In this document: positions 53,517 to 62,024 of the stretch, one piece after another
Layout: the number at the start of each line of letters is the position of its first letter
How positions within the stretch are numbered: position 1 is the first letter of the stretch
Assembly: GCA_048267305.1 (NCBI GenBank)
Contig: JBLWXT010000010.1
Location: 68,631 to 132,630, forward strand
Reading direction: 5' to 3'
Length of the DNA: 64,000 nt
DNA from: Owenweeksia sp048267305
Lineage (GTDB): Bacteria; Bacteroidota; Bacteroidia; Flavobacteriales; Schleiferiaceae
Notes under the pieces: generated by a model
What the model was told of the DNA's origin: nothing
Database searches by the model: none
The model's input: the letters and a program-made list of their open reading frames with translations, nothing else
Position numbers and translations under genes: made by a program

Positions 53517-55117
53517 TTAGTTTCTTCCTTTGAAAGCTCTTCTAGAATTTCAAGAGCAATTTGATTTTGTCTTTCTATATCCTCTTTATTAAAACTCTGT
53601 TTAGTTTCATTTTTCACCCTTCGCCTGTAAGCAACTATAAACTTCTGATAAAGCGGATCACGGAAAGTATTAGTAAATCCCAGATTTTCTAAATGATTAT
53701 AAATATTACGCAATTCACTTTGCTCATCTTCAGTCAAGTTTCCTTTCTGCTGTTTCGCGAGAAGAATATTCCTTGCTTCAAGTGTGTTTCTTGTATGATC
53801 ATCTATGGTGGTTGGCAATCCAAACAGCTCACTTGTTAGAATGCCCTCCACCCCAAGCCCTCTTGGGTCATGATCCGGTTGCTCTGCTGTCAATTTTCCA
53901 TCAGCCCCATTTTGAAAAATTCTTACCTCCTCCTTTTTTAATCCACCAATAACCAAAGGGTCATGGGTATTAAGAATAATCTGTGTTGAATCAGGTCTTT
54001 GAACTACTTTATCCAAAAATTCGAGATACCGCCATTTCCATATAGGATTAAGATGTGTATCGGGTTCATCTAAAAGAATCAAAGAATCTTCATCTTTAGT
54101 AAATTTGAGTAAGCCCAATACAGTCAAAAGTTGCTGCTCACCTTCACTTAATTCTTTGAATGTAATACTACCATCGACATTGGTCTTTTTGACCTTGATC
54201 CGAACTTCAGCTATTAATTTTGAGATGTAAGTACTTTCCAAGGCTTTGAACAAAGCAGTGTTATCCTGATAGACTTTGGCTAATTCTTGGAGTTGTTCTT
54301 TCCCCTTTAGAAACAGATACAATCTTTTTTGAGGATCATAATCTTCAAAATCAGTCCTTATTTTTTCGTCACTATATATTGGTGCTAGAGATAGCTCCCA
54401 TAATTTCTCCAAAAAAGGCCTGACTAAACCTTTCGCTGTCCAAAAAATATCATCAGGATCTTTTTTAACCCTACTCTTTGCCCATTTTGGCATTTTAAAA
54501 ACGAAAAGAATGGAATCAATGTCTTCAATATTTAAGACGTCTCTCAAAAAGGTAATGCTGTCTTCTTCTTCGTGAGTAAAATAAGCCAGCAACACAAAGT
54601 AAGAGTGTACCAGTTTAACATAGAATAACTTCCTAAGAGAATCCAACTCAGTATCTTGAAAGTCCTCCTTGATAATTTTATCGTAAAACTTCTTCTGATG
54701 GTCCCAAAACAGTTCATTAAGCTTATTACTCAAACCTGAGTAGTACGTGAACACATATTTTGGCTGATAAGTCGCCTTACCCTCTGATGAGAAAAAAGTA
54801 TTGAGAGATTTAACTGGCAAATCATCAATATTAACAATATAGTCTCGTTTCTTAGTCTTTATTTTTTCGGAGACACTAACTTCGACTTTATAAACACCAA
54901 TTCTGTACAATATGTAGTAATTGAAATCTGTAGTCTTTCTATTGGATTTAGTACTTAAGTCGAGGTTTTTAAAAATCAGAATCAAGGCTTCCATAAAATT
55001 GGATTTACCTGTTGCATTTTGACCGAGCAAAACAGTCTTCATCTCTGTTTGATCAAGATCAATACTGAACTTTTTCAAGTTTTTGTAATCCTCTATGTAG
55101 ACCTTATCGATTCTCAT
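53513..55117 (-). CDS. ptuA: PtuA-like AAA/ABC-type ATPase (Septu-type)
   Basis: 534 aa. Walker A GQNATGKSN (32-40), an ABC signature LSEGEQ (323-328), Walker B SLILLDEPDTHL (345-356) and an H-loop NTHDPL (383-388): an AAA_15/AAA_21 SMC-like ATPase. Followed directly by a PtuB-like HNH gene, the Septu arrangement. No TOPRIM domain is seen, so it is not an OLD nuclease. It shares one base with the end of hsdS (TAATG-type coupling), placing the pair inside the methylase operon. Confidence 0.85.
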   Translation of the reverse strand: MRIDKVYIEDYKNLKKFSIDLDQTEMKTVLLGQNATGKSNFMEALILIFKNLDLSTKSNRKTTDFNYYILYRIGVYKVEVSVSEKIKTKKRDYIVNIDDLPVKSLNTFFSSEGKATYQPKYVFTYYSGLSNKLNELFWDHQKKFYDKIIKEDFQDTELDSLRKLFYVKLVHSYFVLLAYFTHEEEDSITFLRDVLNIEDIDSILFVFKMPKWAKSRVKKDPDDIFWTAKGLVRPFLEKLWELSLAPIYSDEKIRTDFEDYDPQKRLYLFLKGKEQLQELAKVYQDNTALFKALESTYISKLIAEVRIKVKKTNVDGSITFKELSEGEQQLLTVLGLLKFTKDEDSLILLDEPDTHLNPIWKWRYLEFLDKVVQRPDSTQIILNTHDPLVIGGLKKEEVRIFQNGADGKLTAEQPDHDPRGLGVEGILTSELFGLPTTIDDHTRNTLEARNILLAKQQKGNLTEDEQSELRNIYNHLENLGFTNTFRDPLYQKFIVAYRRRVKNETKQSFNKEDIERQNQIALEILEELSKEETK

Positions 55118-56889
55118 TATTTGTCAGCTAGTTTAATATATGATTCTCTACCTTGACGCGGGAGCTCAACAATCACTCCTTCTTCCAAATGCTTCTTGAG
55201 AGCCGCATAAAATGAATCAATATCATCTTTGTAAATGGAGTCCTCCCAGAGATCTTTTGTCCGAATAGGTTCCGAACTCTCCTTCAAAAGATCCAGTATT
55301 TCTCTCAATTGTTTGGCCATTTTTCTTTTACTTTTATCTGTTTGCTTAAATGATGCCCTTCTCTGTTTTTCAGCAATCATAAATTCCTTCCTCTCTCTAG
55401 CAATCTTTTTCAGAAGTATATTGGCAGGCATGTCACCGGTATCATGTGGAACTAATTTACCATTAAATGCCATTTTTAGTAAGCTATATTTCAATGATTG
55501 ACACTCCGTTAATCCAGCATTAAGTGCTTTCTCCAAATTTTCCAAAAGGGAAAATTTGGATTCTATTATTTCGACTATTAAATCTTGTTCAGCTCTTGAT
55601 GGTAGAGGGAATGGCAGCCTTGATAGCACTGTTAGATTAATGGAAGCGAGATTGGTTGTTTGTTTAGCATTTCTATAAAAATAATCCTTTGCAACCCTCG
55701 TACGTGAAAACAGCGCACAGAAAACCGGATTAACTTCACTTGATAGTATTCTAGCTCTAAATACATGATTTTGATGAATGCAATTATCAATTTCACCTTT
55801 CCACATTGCACCTCTTCCTAGCTTGTCTTTATCACCACCTTCTGTGTATAAAATGTCCCCATACTTTAGCTTGTATTTTTTCAACTCATTATGAGCAATG
55901 CGAATGTTCTTTACCTGAGATAAGTCGAAATATCCATCCTGAACGTTGGCTACACTTAGATAGGGTAACTCAATGGTGTCAATATCCTCATATCGCTTTC
56001 CTTTAGTGACACCTCCTGTTATTGCCGTAAATGTTTCCAAAGCAGTCCAATCCCACCCATCCGGCAATGTAGGTAGGTCGGTTTGATCTTCACCACGTAA
56101 AATATATGGAGCCTTCTTAGCTCTTGGCTTAACAGGCCTTACCCCAACTTTCCCCTTTTTCTCCCATTTCAAAAGTTCTTTTTTCCAGTCTTCTATCTCT
56201 TGCTCATACCAAACTTTAACTTCCTTTTTTATTTGTTTCAGCAGTCTATTAGCTGGCTCAACTTTGTTCTCCCTTCTCCAACGTTCAGTTAACCTTCCTT
56301 CAAAAGCCTGCTGGAGGATAATCTTACGGTATACTTGTAGTAGAGTTTGAGCCAATTCTAGGGTTTCAACGCTCTTATCCATTTTACTGAATTGTTCTTC
56401 CAGCCTGTCTACAATTCGATGTTGTTCCGCTAATGGAGGCACTGGGATTGAAAATGTAGATAGTGCACTTTTAGTAAGTTTTAACCTTGTAGTCCCCCCT
56501 ACAACGGCACTATAATCAAACTGATTAAGGAAGTGCAAAAGAAACTTCTGTGAAAAGAATTTATTGGCCTTGATGACATGAGCGTGGTTATTAACCCATG
56601 CTTTACCGTGTATTTCATAAGCTTTATTTTTAAAAGGGTCTAAAAATGGAGCGCCATCCTCACCAAGCAAAATGTAGTCATCATTTGTGAGAAAATCGTC
56701 TATAAAACCTACCTGACCGGTAGCACCATAATAAGGGAAAAGCTGATTGGTGGTTTTTCCTTTAACCCTCGATTGTCTTTCACTATTATTTACAGGCTGC
56801 CTTAAATGATTTTCTATGTAAGCAACATCTGTAATAGGTGCAACCTCCCAGTGCTCAGGGAAACTATATTTAATCAATTCCTCCTTCAC
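55117..56889 (-). CDS. hsdS: Type I restriction-modification specificity subunit with C-terminal wHTH extension
   Basis: 590 aa, longer than the usual 400-450. TRD1 spans about 1-155, the central conserved helix about 156-215 (PLAEQHRIVDRLEEQFSK), TRD2 about 275-435 and the C-terminal conserved helix about 440-475. An extra C-terminal winged-helix-like domain covers about 525-590 (REILDLLKESSEPIRTKDLW). HsdS sets the DNA target of HsdM. It starts at GTG (an in-frame stop lies 4 codons upstream), overlapping the stop of a 22-codon ORF. Having hsdS first and hsdM fourth is an unusual order. Confidence 0.92.
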   Translation of the reverse strand: MKEELIKYSFPEHWEVAPITDVAYIENHLRQPVNNSERQSRVKGKTTNQLFPYYGATGQVGFIDDFLTNDDYILLGEDGAPFLDPFKNKAYEIHGKAWVNNHAHVIKANKFFSQKFLLHFLNQFDYSAVVGGTTRLKLTKSALSTFSIPVPPLAEQHRIVDRLEEQFSKMDKSVETLELAQTLLQVYRKIILQQAFEGRLTERWRRENKVEPANRLLKQIKKEVKVWYEQEIEDWKKELLKWEKKGKVGVRPVKPRAKKAPYILRGEDQTDLPTLPDGWDWTALETFTAITGGVTKGKRYEDIDTIELPYLSVANVQDGYFDLSQVKNIRIAHNELKKYKLKYGDILYTEGGDKDKLGRGAMWKGEIDNCIHQNHVFRARILSSEVNPVFCALFSRTRVAKDYFYRNAKQTTNLASINLTVLSRLPFPLPSRAEQDLIVEIIESKFSLLENLEKALNAGLTECQSLKYSLLKMAFNGKLVPHDTGDMPANILLKKIARERKEFMIAEKQRRASFKQTDKSKRKMAKQLREILDLLKESSEPIRTKDLWEDSIYKDDIDSFYAALKKHLEEGVIVELPRQGRESYIKLADK

Positions 56890-56954
56890 TTCATTAAATC
56901 AATTAGCTGATTTGATAATATACCTTTCTCTTCCAAATCACAGATAGTTGCCAT
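56886..56954 (-). CDS. Possible 22-residue leader or remnant ORF between abiEii and hsdS
   Basis: ATG at 56954, two bases after the abiEii stop, reads MATICDLEEKGILSNQLIDL plus MK and ends at a TGA that overlaps the hsdS GTG (GTGA). It may couple hsdS translation to the toxin gene or be a gene remnant. Only position supports it. Confidence 0.3.
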   Translation of the reverse strand: MATICDLEEKGILSNQLIDLMK

Positions 56955-56956
56955 AT

Positions 56957-57814
56957 TTAGAATATCTGATTAAATAGTTCTACAATTTCATTTTTTACCC
57001 TGGTGTACTCGGCCATATTTTCATTTGCTATCTGATGCCCTAAACTATTCTTCCAGGCTGCTTGCAGCTTTTTGTCGTTTTCGTCATTGATCATCTGTTC
57101 AATACCTGTAAATTCTAATCCTTTGAATTTCATCTTTTGATGAAATGCCTCCACAATTTCCTGCCAATTAAGATCAGTTACATTTTGCGATAAATACCAG
57201 ATATCATAAAAGTCTCGAGGTGCGGTGTAGGAGCGCTGGATTAAAGCCCTGAGCTTTTCGGCCAATACTTCCTGCAAGGCATAACACGGAATAGATTGGG
57301 AGGCTTCAGTTAGTTGATCGCTGTACTCGTGGTGCACATCTCGGTTTTCCGGGGGAAACACCATTTCCTCATACAAGATGATCTCAATCTTGATGGAGGT
57401 CTGCCAGCGCTGAGTTGGCGCTGGTGCCTGATTTCTGGGATGATCAGCTCCCCAGAACTTGACATTGGCGGCAAAACCTGTTGGCTTATCCTTGAACTTT
57501 AGTTGTTTTAACTCCTGTACGTAAAGCGGTATTTCCGTACGTTCGGTAACCAGATTTACAATTTTATCCAGGAGTTTTTTGTCCAGAACAAAATCCGGGT
57601 CAATAGCGGTGAAATCCAGATCCTCTGAAAAACGATAATCTTCAAAGTAGCATTTCCTTAAGCAGGTACCACCTTTGAAGATGAGTTTATCGCGACATTC
57701 AGGAATAGAAAATATGGCATCCACAAAGTGCCCCAAGACCCAATCTTTATCGATGGTGGTTTTGGCAACTCCTTTTTGCTCAGCAATTTTTTCTATTTCC
57801 TTTTTTAGTATCAT
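56957..57814 (-). CDS. abiEii: AbiEii/AbiGii family nucleotidyltransferase toxin
   Basis: 285 aa. The nucleotidyltransferase core is FKGGTCLRK (GGT 48-50) followed by SEDLDF (63-68), i.e. the GG/S...DxD motif of the AbiEii/MenT family. C-terminal region YSQNVTDL-like helices complete the family pattern. AbiEii transfers nucleotides to RNA acceptors (or GTP-dependent action) to stop growth during phage infection; type IV toxin. Lies 46 bp downstream of its AbiEi-like partner. Confidence 0.88.
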   Translation of the reverse strand: MILKKEIEKIAEQKGVAKTTIDKDWVLGHFVDAIFSIPECRDKLIFKGGTCLRKCYFEDYRFSEDLDFTAIDPDFVLDKKLLDKIVNLVTERTEIPLYVQELKQLKFKDKPTGFAANVKFWGADHPRNQAPAPTQRWQTSIKIEIILYEEMVFPPENRDVHHEYSDQLTEASQSIPCYALQEVLAEKLRALIQRSYTAPRDFYDIWYLSQNVTDLNWQEIVEAFHQKMKFKGLEFTGIEQMINDENDKKLQAAWKNSLGHQIANENMAEYTRVKNEIVELFNQIF

Positions 57815-57860
57815 ATTTCAATGGTAAAAGTGAACCTTTTGGTTTCTTTCTTTAAGATCA

Positions 57861-58661
57861 TCAGTACTGCTTGTTGGTTATGTCCAGTATTTCTGTTTCA
57901 GTAATATTTAATCTGAGCTTCCATTCTGCATTATGCTTCCCCTGATCTGATCCCAGCGGATCCAAAGGATTATAGGCTTTTCTCACCTGGTCTTTGGCAT
58001 AACGAATAAAGGATTTCATGCCTTTCTTACTCAGTAGTTCCGCAAGGTAACCCATGCGCTTAGTGGTAGCCTGGTTATTTACAGCCTGGCAGTAGTTAAT
58101 CATTTTCTCTGCAGAAATCTTAGCTCCGTCAAAGGCTCGGATCAGTTCGGCATAACCCCCTGAATGTTGAGGGAGGTCGAAACAGTCAACGATCGTTTTT
58201 TCAACGTCTGTGATCGCATAACTGTGATTGCCATATCCTTCTTTTATGATGCCTGTTCTTTTGGCCGGAGTGATCTTTACAAACTGATAGTTTACACCAA
58301 AAACTTGTTTTGGTGGTTTTACTTTAGTGGTTTGGATGAATACGGAATTAGGAAATTGCTCTGTAAGCCCGTGTAGGTTTAAAGCTGACCAATAGGCTAC
58401 AGCTCCGTCCTCTACCAATCGGGTACCGATCACTTTTTCATCACGAAAGCTTGAGCGGCAGTATTTTCCACGCTCAATGCGTGAAAGGATTTTTTTGTGC
58501 GCCAGGTTTTCAACCAGTTCATTAACATTATCAAATTGGTCAGAGGACAGTTCTTTTAGCTCTTGTAAGGTGAATATGTCCATTTCATATTCATCCAGTA
58601 GGAGCATCATCTCTATTTGAGATTGCGTCAGATTTTCAGAAATGTAAGTTCCTCTCGCCAT
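57861..58661 (-). CDS. abiEi: AbiEi-like antitoxin / transcriptional regulator
   Basis: About 266 aa from ATG 58661 (MARGTYISENLTQSQ, the expected family start). It has an N-terminal winged-helix domain (about 10-75) and the AbiEi_4-type C-terminal domain (AYWSALNLHGLTEQFP, YAITDVEKTIVDCFD). It neutralises AbiEii indirectly and autorepresses by binding inverted repeats. An ATG at 58766 overlapping the upstream gene is possible but would place a promoter box and inverted repeat inside the gene. Confidence 0.82.
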   Translation of the reverse strand: MARGTYISENLTQSQIEMMLLLDEYEMDIFTLQELKELSSDQFDNVNELVENLAHKKILSRIERGKYCRSSFRDEKVIGTRLVEDGAVAYWSALNLHGLTEQFPNSVFIQTTKVKPPKQVFGVNYQFVKITPAKRTGIIKEGYGNHSYAITDVEKTIVDCFDLPQHSGGYAELIRAFDGAKISAEKMINYCQAVNNQATTKRMGYLAELLSKKGMKSFIRYAKDQVRKAYNPLDPLGSDQGKHNAEWKLRLNITETEILDITNKQY

Positions 58662-58677
58662 TATGTTTTGATTCGCT

Positions 58678-58702
58678 ATAAACCCTAATAAATGGGGTTT
58701 AT
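58678..58702. promoter_or_regulatory. Inverted repeat, candidate AbiEi operator
   Basis: ATAAACCC and GGGTTTAT, 8-bp perfect arms separated by 9 bp, between the -7 box and the abiEi start. AbiEi proteins are known to bind inverted repeats in their own promoter. Confidence 0.5.
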
Positions 58703-58721
58703 CCTTTATTGAAATATTATC

Positions 58722-58729
58722 CAAATATA
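58722..58729 (-). promoter_or_regulatory. -7 promoter box ahead of abiEi
   Basis: On the minus strand TATATTTG fits TAnnTTTG exactly, 60 bp before the abiEi ATG. No good -33 box. It suggests that the abiE-hsdS-ptuAB-hsdM-PLD genes can be transcribed apart from the replication genes. Confidence 0.45.
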
Positions 58730-58762
58730 GACCAATTTCAGAAAAGTACCATAGGATTGTGT

Positions 58763-59554
58763 TCATGCTCTTTTGTCCTTTGCGTTTTCAAAGGAAATGA
58801 GGTTAAACATTTGCCGCAATCGGCTCCTGACTCGATTGCCATAGCAGTTTTCTATTTCACTGGCAGAAAGATTGGTAGTAGCATGTGTGAGCACATGCCG
58901 GCTGATGAACATATCATAACGACTCAGGAGTATTTCGGCCATTACATTGGTTTCATTCCCATAATACTTGATGTTGGATTCTACACCCAGGTCATCAAAG
59001 CAATAGGTTTTGTGGTGGAGTGCTCCACTTTTGTGGTAAGTGGCCAACTTAGAATATCTGTTGATGATGGAATAACCGTCCTGGATAAATTCAAGTGTAA
59101 TGTCTCGTGTGGACTTAATAATGTACTGGTTTTTTGGAACCAGCATCAAACGGAGTAGTGTCATCAAAGAGGTCTTGCCACAACCAATCGGACCCGTTAA
59201 TAAGATACCTTTATGCAACTCGAGTTTATGCTTTTCAGCATTCGTTTTATCCTGATAAAAGTAGGTCAGTAACTTGAAAAGAATGAGGCGATCCTCTTTC
59301 CATATCCTGAATTTTGGGCTGATATAAGTCTTCCCTGCCTTTTCGAGAAATTCAAGGCATTTGTCGAATTGGATAGTATTACTTTGGTTTTCCAAATCGG
59401 GAGATCCGGGATTAAGTCCGGAATGATGTGATGAAGCAGCAGATTTAGAGCGGTTCACCATAGTCTTTGTTGGTTTGGCTGTGGAGGTTTCCTGGTTTAG
59501 GATGTGTCGAATGGTTTCGTTGATCTTTTGCATTTGCGTTGAATTTTTTAGCAT
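58763..59554 (-). CDS. DnaC/IstB-like P-loop ATPase, putative element helicase loader
   Basis: 263 aa. A low-complexity N-terminus (1-60) precedes an AAA+ domain with Walker A LTGPIGCGKTSL and Walker B CFDDLGVES. The C-terminal ATTNLSASEIENCYGNRVRS stretch is characteristic of DnaC-type loaders. Located after a DnaD-like gene it forms the replication module typical of mobile elements and phages. The start overlaps the previous gene by 110 bp; later ATGs at 59533 or 59461 are possible. Confidence 0.8.
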   Translation of the reverse strand: MLKNSTQMQKINETIRHILNQETSTAKPTKTMVNRSKSAASSHHSGLNPGSPDLENQSNTIQFDKCLEFLEKAGKTYISPKFRIWKEDRLILFKLLTYFYQDKTNAEKHKLELHKGILLTGPIGCGKTSLMTLLRLMLVPKNQYIIKSTRDITLEFIQDGYSIINRYSKLATYHKSGALHHKTYCFDDLGVESNIKYYGNETNVMAEILLSRYDMFISRHVLTHATTNLSASEIENCYGNRVRSRLRQMFNLISFENAKDKRA

Positions 59555-60209
59555 TTAGCATCCAGTTTCGAGCTGCAGCTTTCCAGTCTTTCATTTTGGA
59601 ACGACCACCAACCAACCAGCCATTGCTCTGAAAGTAGTTATAGAACTTCTCGGCTTCTACTGGTGGATAGCCTTTTTCATTAAAATAGATATTGACGTGT
59701 TCTTCCAGCGGAGGAACATCCGGACCATAGCCTGATGTGATCTTTTTCTTTTCGCGCAACTTTTCTTTTTTTTTCATTCCCGAATTATTTGAATGTGTAT
59801 CCAAATTTTTGACTGGCTTACCCAAGTTTATTTTGTTTTCCTGGTTTAATGTGTTTTGATTGTTTGTATAAGGTCTCACATCTATTTCACCAGCTGTATC
59901 AGTACCCTTATCACCACCTTTATCAAAACTGTACAGGTAAACCAAACTGCCCCGGTGTGGATTATATGAAGGTTCATACTGTATGAATCCGAAAGCATCC
60001 AGTTCTTTCAGGCATTTGGTGTAAGTGTTTACTGAACCAATTTTGGATAACCTCATCAATTCGTCTCTGGATACAGAGAGAGGATTTCTGAAAAAGTTGA
60101 GATTCCACCGTCTGAAGAGTGACATGTACAAACTGATGTGATAAGGCGAGAGCCTGGTATCTAAATCCATTCGCTCGAATACTGCCGTAAGATGCCTGAT
60201 ATAATTCAT
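59445..60209 (-). CDS. DnaD-like replication initiation protein
   Basis: 254 aa. An N-terminal winged helix (about 15-90; LSVSRDELMRLSKIGSVNTY) and a C-terminal DnaD/phage-replisome-like motif (about 180-220; KFYNYFQSNGWLVGG, MKDWKAAARNWM), joined by a polar linker with a KKKEKLREKKK run. Proteins of this type recruit helicase at element origins in concert with the DnaC-like loader encoded next. Starts 16 bp after the excisionase-like gene. Confidence 0.75.
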   Translation of the reverse strand: MNYIRHLTAVFERMDLDTRLSPYHISLYMSLFRRWNLNFFRNPLSVSRDELMRLSKIGSVNTYTKCLKELDAFGFIQYEPSYNPHRGSLVYLYSFDKGGDKGTDTAGEIDVRPYTNNQNTLNQENKINLGKPVKNLDTHSNNSGMKKKEKLREKKKITSGYGPDVPPLEEHVNIYFNEKGYPPVEAEKFYNYFQSNGWLVGGRSKMKDWKAAARNWMLNAKKFNANAKDQRNHSTHPKPGNLHSQTNKDYGEPL

Positions 60210-60225
60210 GCCCGGCCATGTGCTT

Positions 60226-60507
60226 TTACCTCAAGCGGTTTTGGTACTTATTGGATTGCAGCATTTCTTGAATATCTGCATATTCATAATAGATCACTCC
60301 TCCGATTTTGGTAAAGGGCAAAGTACCATTTACCCGAAGGTTTTGGAGTGTTCCGGGAGAGATGTCCAATAGCTTTCGTACTTCGTAGGATTTGAGCCAT
60401 TTTTTAGTGGGCTGCCCAGATTGTTCTTTGAGTAAGTTTTTAAGGTCTTCCAGTAATTCAATTTTGAACTCCCGAAGATCATCAGTGGTAATAACTTCTG
60501 TTGCCAT
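60226..60507 (-). CDS. Excisionase-like helix-turn-helix protein
   Basis: 93 aa. A coiled N-terminus (FKIELLEDLKNLLKEQ) is followed by a MerR-like HTH_17 domain (WLKSYEVRKLLDISPGTLQN, then LPFTKIGGVIYYEYADIQ). Typical of small regulators/excisionases in Bacteroidota integrative elements. Opens the leftward gene run ending at 50001. Confidence 0.85.
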   Translation of the reverse strand: MATEVITTDDLREFKIELLEDLKNLLKEQSGQPTKKWLKSYEVRKLLDISPGTLQNLRVNGTLPFTKIGGVIYYEYADIQEMLQSNKYQNRLR

Positions 60508-60596
60508 AGCTGTTCAAATGTTTAATGAACAACGAAGATGTATTGGTTTCATCTCTTTTGTTCACAAGGCCAACCGAAGTTGTGAAAGATTTTGTG

Positions 60597-61451
60597 TTAT
60601 TTATCATCAGCTTCATCCATTCTACGGATTAGGCTTTCGTTCAGGGCATCCAGAAATTTTGTCCTTCCGGTCTTTCTAATTCGGATTTCCAAAAATGTAC
60701 GATGATATTGCCCCAACTCCACGCCAAAGCATTCTTCCAGAAAGACAGCTACTTCTTTGAGATCAGCTGTACCATGATTAAACACACCTTTACCATGAAG
60801 GGCATACATCAACTCAATTAGTGCTACTTTAGAATAGGTCCAGGAAAGTTGTGTCTTTGTTGAAACCGCTCCACAGGCATACGTCCTGATATTATTATTG
60901 TCCCTCATATCCAGTTTGTTCAATTCATCTTCTAAATAAACATTGAGTAAATCATTGGCCAGAATGTTTGATACTTTGAAATCATGACTGGTAGAAAAAG
61001 ACGGATCCGTCTCAAAAAAGAAAGAGTCCAGTGTAAGCCGGATGTCTTGTTTGCCTCTCACAAAATACTTGTGATCCAGATAATTGCTTTGCGTGCGGTA
61101 ATAGCGGTAAAACTCCAGATTGTCATCAAAATAACGTTTGATTTTAGATAATTCATTCTGATAATACTTACGCCTTACTTTTATTCCTCCGGTTGGCTTG
61201 TTCGTCTCAATATTGAACACATTGAGGTGGTAGATAAGCTTGCTTACAAACTTTGGTTTTACTTCTTTGAAAAAAAGAACTTCATCACCTTTAGAGATAA
61301 AGTCTCTTTCCAGTAGCGATTCTTTCAGCTGCTGTAGAGCCTGCAAGATAAGTTCAATTGAAAGTTCAGACTTTTTGAGAATATCATCTTCTTCCAGGTC
61401 TATCGTTTTTAGCTTATCGTCTAGTTCTTTTATTAGCTGATGATGATCCAC
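60597..61451 (-). CDS. RteC domain protein
   Basis: 284 aa. The C-terminal part (about 195-270; YSKVALIELMYALHGKGVFN, YHRTFLEIRIRK) matches RteC, the regulator of excision and transfer in Bacteroides CTnDOT. The N-terminal half is helical. Next to the HTH gene it marks this area as an integrative-element regulatory region. Here the role is inferred. Confidence 0.88.
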   Translation of the reverse strand: MDHHQLIKELDDKLKTIDLEEDDILKKSELSIELILQALQQLKESLLERDFISKGDEVLFFKEVKPKFVSKLIYHLNVFNIETNKPTGGIKVRRKYYQNELSKIKRYFDDNLEFYRYYRTQSNYLDHKYFVRGKQDIRLTLDSFFFETDPSFSTSHDFKVSNILANDLLNVYLEDELNKLDMRDNNNIRTYACGAVSTKTQLSWTYSKVALIELMYALHGKGVFNHGTADLKEVAVFLEECFGVELGQYHRTFLEIRIRKTGRTKFLDALNESLIRRMDEADDK

Positions 61452-61536
61452 AGAGCCATATTTGCATAGAAAAGTTCTTTTATAGACTGAGCCGGATTTG
61501 GTCTATATCACTCTCAAATACCAGTTGTTGCTTATG

Positions 61537-61953
61537 CTATTCAATATTTGATAGCTTTCTTTCCATTATTGTTTCAGGGTGTTGTAGTTTTTCAAATCCA
61601 TATTTTAGATAAAGGCCATGAGCATCTGAAGTGGCTAACTTCCAATTCTCAATATTCTTTAGCTTGGGGTGAGTCATAATGTGATTCATCAACTTTTTGG
61701 AATACCCCTTTCCCCGTTGTGACTCTATGATGAACACATCTAATAGGTAGGCAAAAAGCGTGTAGTCAGTTATCACTCTGGCATATCCAATTTGCTGGGC
61801 CTCCAAATAAACCCCAAAATTCAGAGAATTATTGATACTCTTCTTGGTCTGTTCGATTGTACGCCCTCTTCCCCAATAGGAGCCTGCAATAAATCCATGA
61901 ATAACTTCAATATTCAACTCACTCTTCTCGGTATTGATTATGATGTCTTTCAT
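61537..61953 (-). CDS. GNAT family N-acetyltransferase
   Basis: 138 aa. Acetyl-CoA motif A SQRGKGYSKKLMNHIM and a C-terminal SDAHGLYLKYGFEKL motif; typical short GNAT. Substrate unknown. Not clearly in an operon (71 bp to the next GNAT). Confidence 0.88.
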   Translation of the reverse strand: MKDIIINTEKSELNIEVIHGFIAGSYWGRGRTIEQTKKSINNSLNFGVYLEAQQIGYARVITDYTLFAYLLDVFIIESQRGKGYSKKLMNHIMTHPKLKNIENWKLATSDAHGLYLKYGFEKLQHPETIMERKLSNIE

Positions 61954-62024
61954 TTTTAGTTTCTAATTATTCATAGTGTTAAGCCAAGTCGGTTCATGTC
62001 TATGGTTTTAAAAAGGAGTTAAAA

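Larger units (their letters stand above)
45431..61451. mobile_element. Putative integrated element (left end at tRNA-Pro remnant; right end not defined)
   Basis: To the right of the tRNA remnant the gene content changes to accessory types. These are a holin/DUF5675 cassette, long structured non-coding DNA, restriction/Septu/AbiE defence genes, a DnaD-like/DnaC-like replication pair, an excisionase-like HTH and RteC, a regulator known from Bacteroides conjugative transposons. No integrase, relaxase or conjugation gene is in view, so extent and type remain open. The right limit given is simply the end of rteC. Confidence 0.4.

Noticed and set aside
52725..55117. Retron-associated PtuAB
   Set aside because: No reverse transcriptase gene or msr/msd-like region next to the pair.
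50001..58766. A hidden or fragmentary hsdR
   Set aside because: No helicase motifs or endonuclease-domain remnant in any frame examined in this interval.
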